Shown here piece after piece: positions 32,157-32,226 of a DNA stretch of 32,226 bases. Every line of letters begins with the position of its first letter. Position 1 is the stretch's first letter. The position numbers and the translations under genes were made by a program. The stretch covers positions 10,555-42,780 of the forward strand of contig JAIDPF010000065.1 in NCBI GenBank assembly GCA_029062895.1, read 5' to 3'. The notes under the pieces are model-generated. The model searched no databases. It was not told the DNA's origin and saw nothing but the letters and a program-made list of their open reading frames with translations. The stretch comes from Lachnospiraceae bacterium (GTDB taxonomy: Bacteria; Bacillota; Clostridia; Lachnospirales; Lachnospiraceae).

Positions 32157-32226
32157 TCATCTCAAACATTTAACCTCTAACAGTTTCTTTATATCCTCAT
32201 AATGTTCTTGGCATATAACTCTATAA
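32157..32226 (-). CDS. Possible 3' end of an unidentified gene
   Basis: From the window edge a minus-strand frame reads YRVICQEHYEDIKKLLEVKC then LR and a TGA stop (32157-32159). The composition looks like a real C-terminal helix, and it has the same direction as all neighbours. Only 22 residues are visible, so it could be chance, and no function can be suggested. Confidence 0.35.
   Translation of the reverse strand, partial: YRVICQEHYEDIKKLLEVKCLR

Overview
The window looks like chromosome from an anaerobic Clostridia of Lachnospiraceae type. The reasons are the oxygen-independent (cobalt-early) cobalamin pathway (CbiD, CbiG, CbiK, separate cobalt-precorrin methylases), classic Gram-positive lipoproteins, strong AGGAGG-type ribosome binding sites, NrdR, CheV and a modest G+C content. 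No 16S rRNA or other firm marker is present, so the family assignment is inference. Every supported gene lies on the minus strand, so transcription runs from high to low coordinates. There are no rRNA, tRNA, CRISPR or insertion-sequence features.

Region 1 (1-7800) is a set of short, mostly independent units: a partial acidic protein with a CheY-target-like motif, a degenerate SIR2-like zinc protein, the chemotaxis coupling protein CheV, an RfbD-type dTDP-4-dehydrorhamnose reductase, MscL with an added zinc ribbon, a lipoprotein, a histidine kinase/response regulator pair split by a hairpin-rich 169-bp gap, and nrdR with a textbook promoter and terminator.

Region 2 (7870-29724) is one very long cobalamin operon of 22 genes. 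A sigma-A promoter (29696-29724) drives a leader with a complete cobalamin riboswitch (29505-29676) and an intrinsic terminator (29361-29400). In order of transcription the genes are: exported lipoprotein CbiK, a two-repeat lipoprotein, an ABC transporter (binding lipoprotein, permease, ATPase with an extra C-terminal domain), cbiP, cobT, cobU, cobS, a short second CobU-like gene, cobC, cbiB, cobD, cbiC, cbiD, cbiF, cbiG, cbiH, a cbiJ-cbiE-cbiT triple fusion, cbiA, a small cysteine-rich protein and a TPR glycosyltransferase. Together these cover most steps from sirohydrochlorin to cobalamin, plus corrinoid or tetrapyrrole uptake. cbiL, the corrinoid adenosyltransferase and the enzymes making sirohydrochlorin are not in the window.

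Region 3 (29721-32226) holds an EamA exporter whose promoter sits inside a 20-bp inverted repeat, an unrecognised Lys/Ala-rich protein behind a sigma-28-like (motility) promoter, a small cupin, and possibly the 3' end of another gene.

The most unusual parts are the surface-anchored chelatase/lipoprotein/ABC module at the head of the B12 operon, the extra domain on its ATPase, the two CobU paralogues that each lack a motif the other keeps, and the operon tail (Cys-rich protein and glycosyltransferase), which has no assigned step in the pathway.
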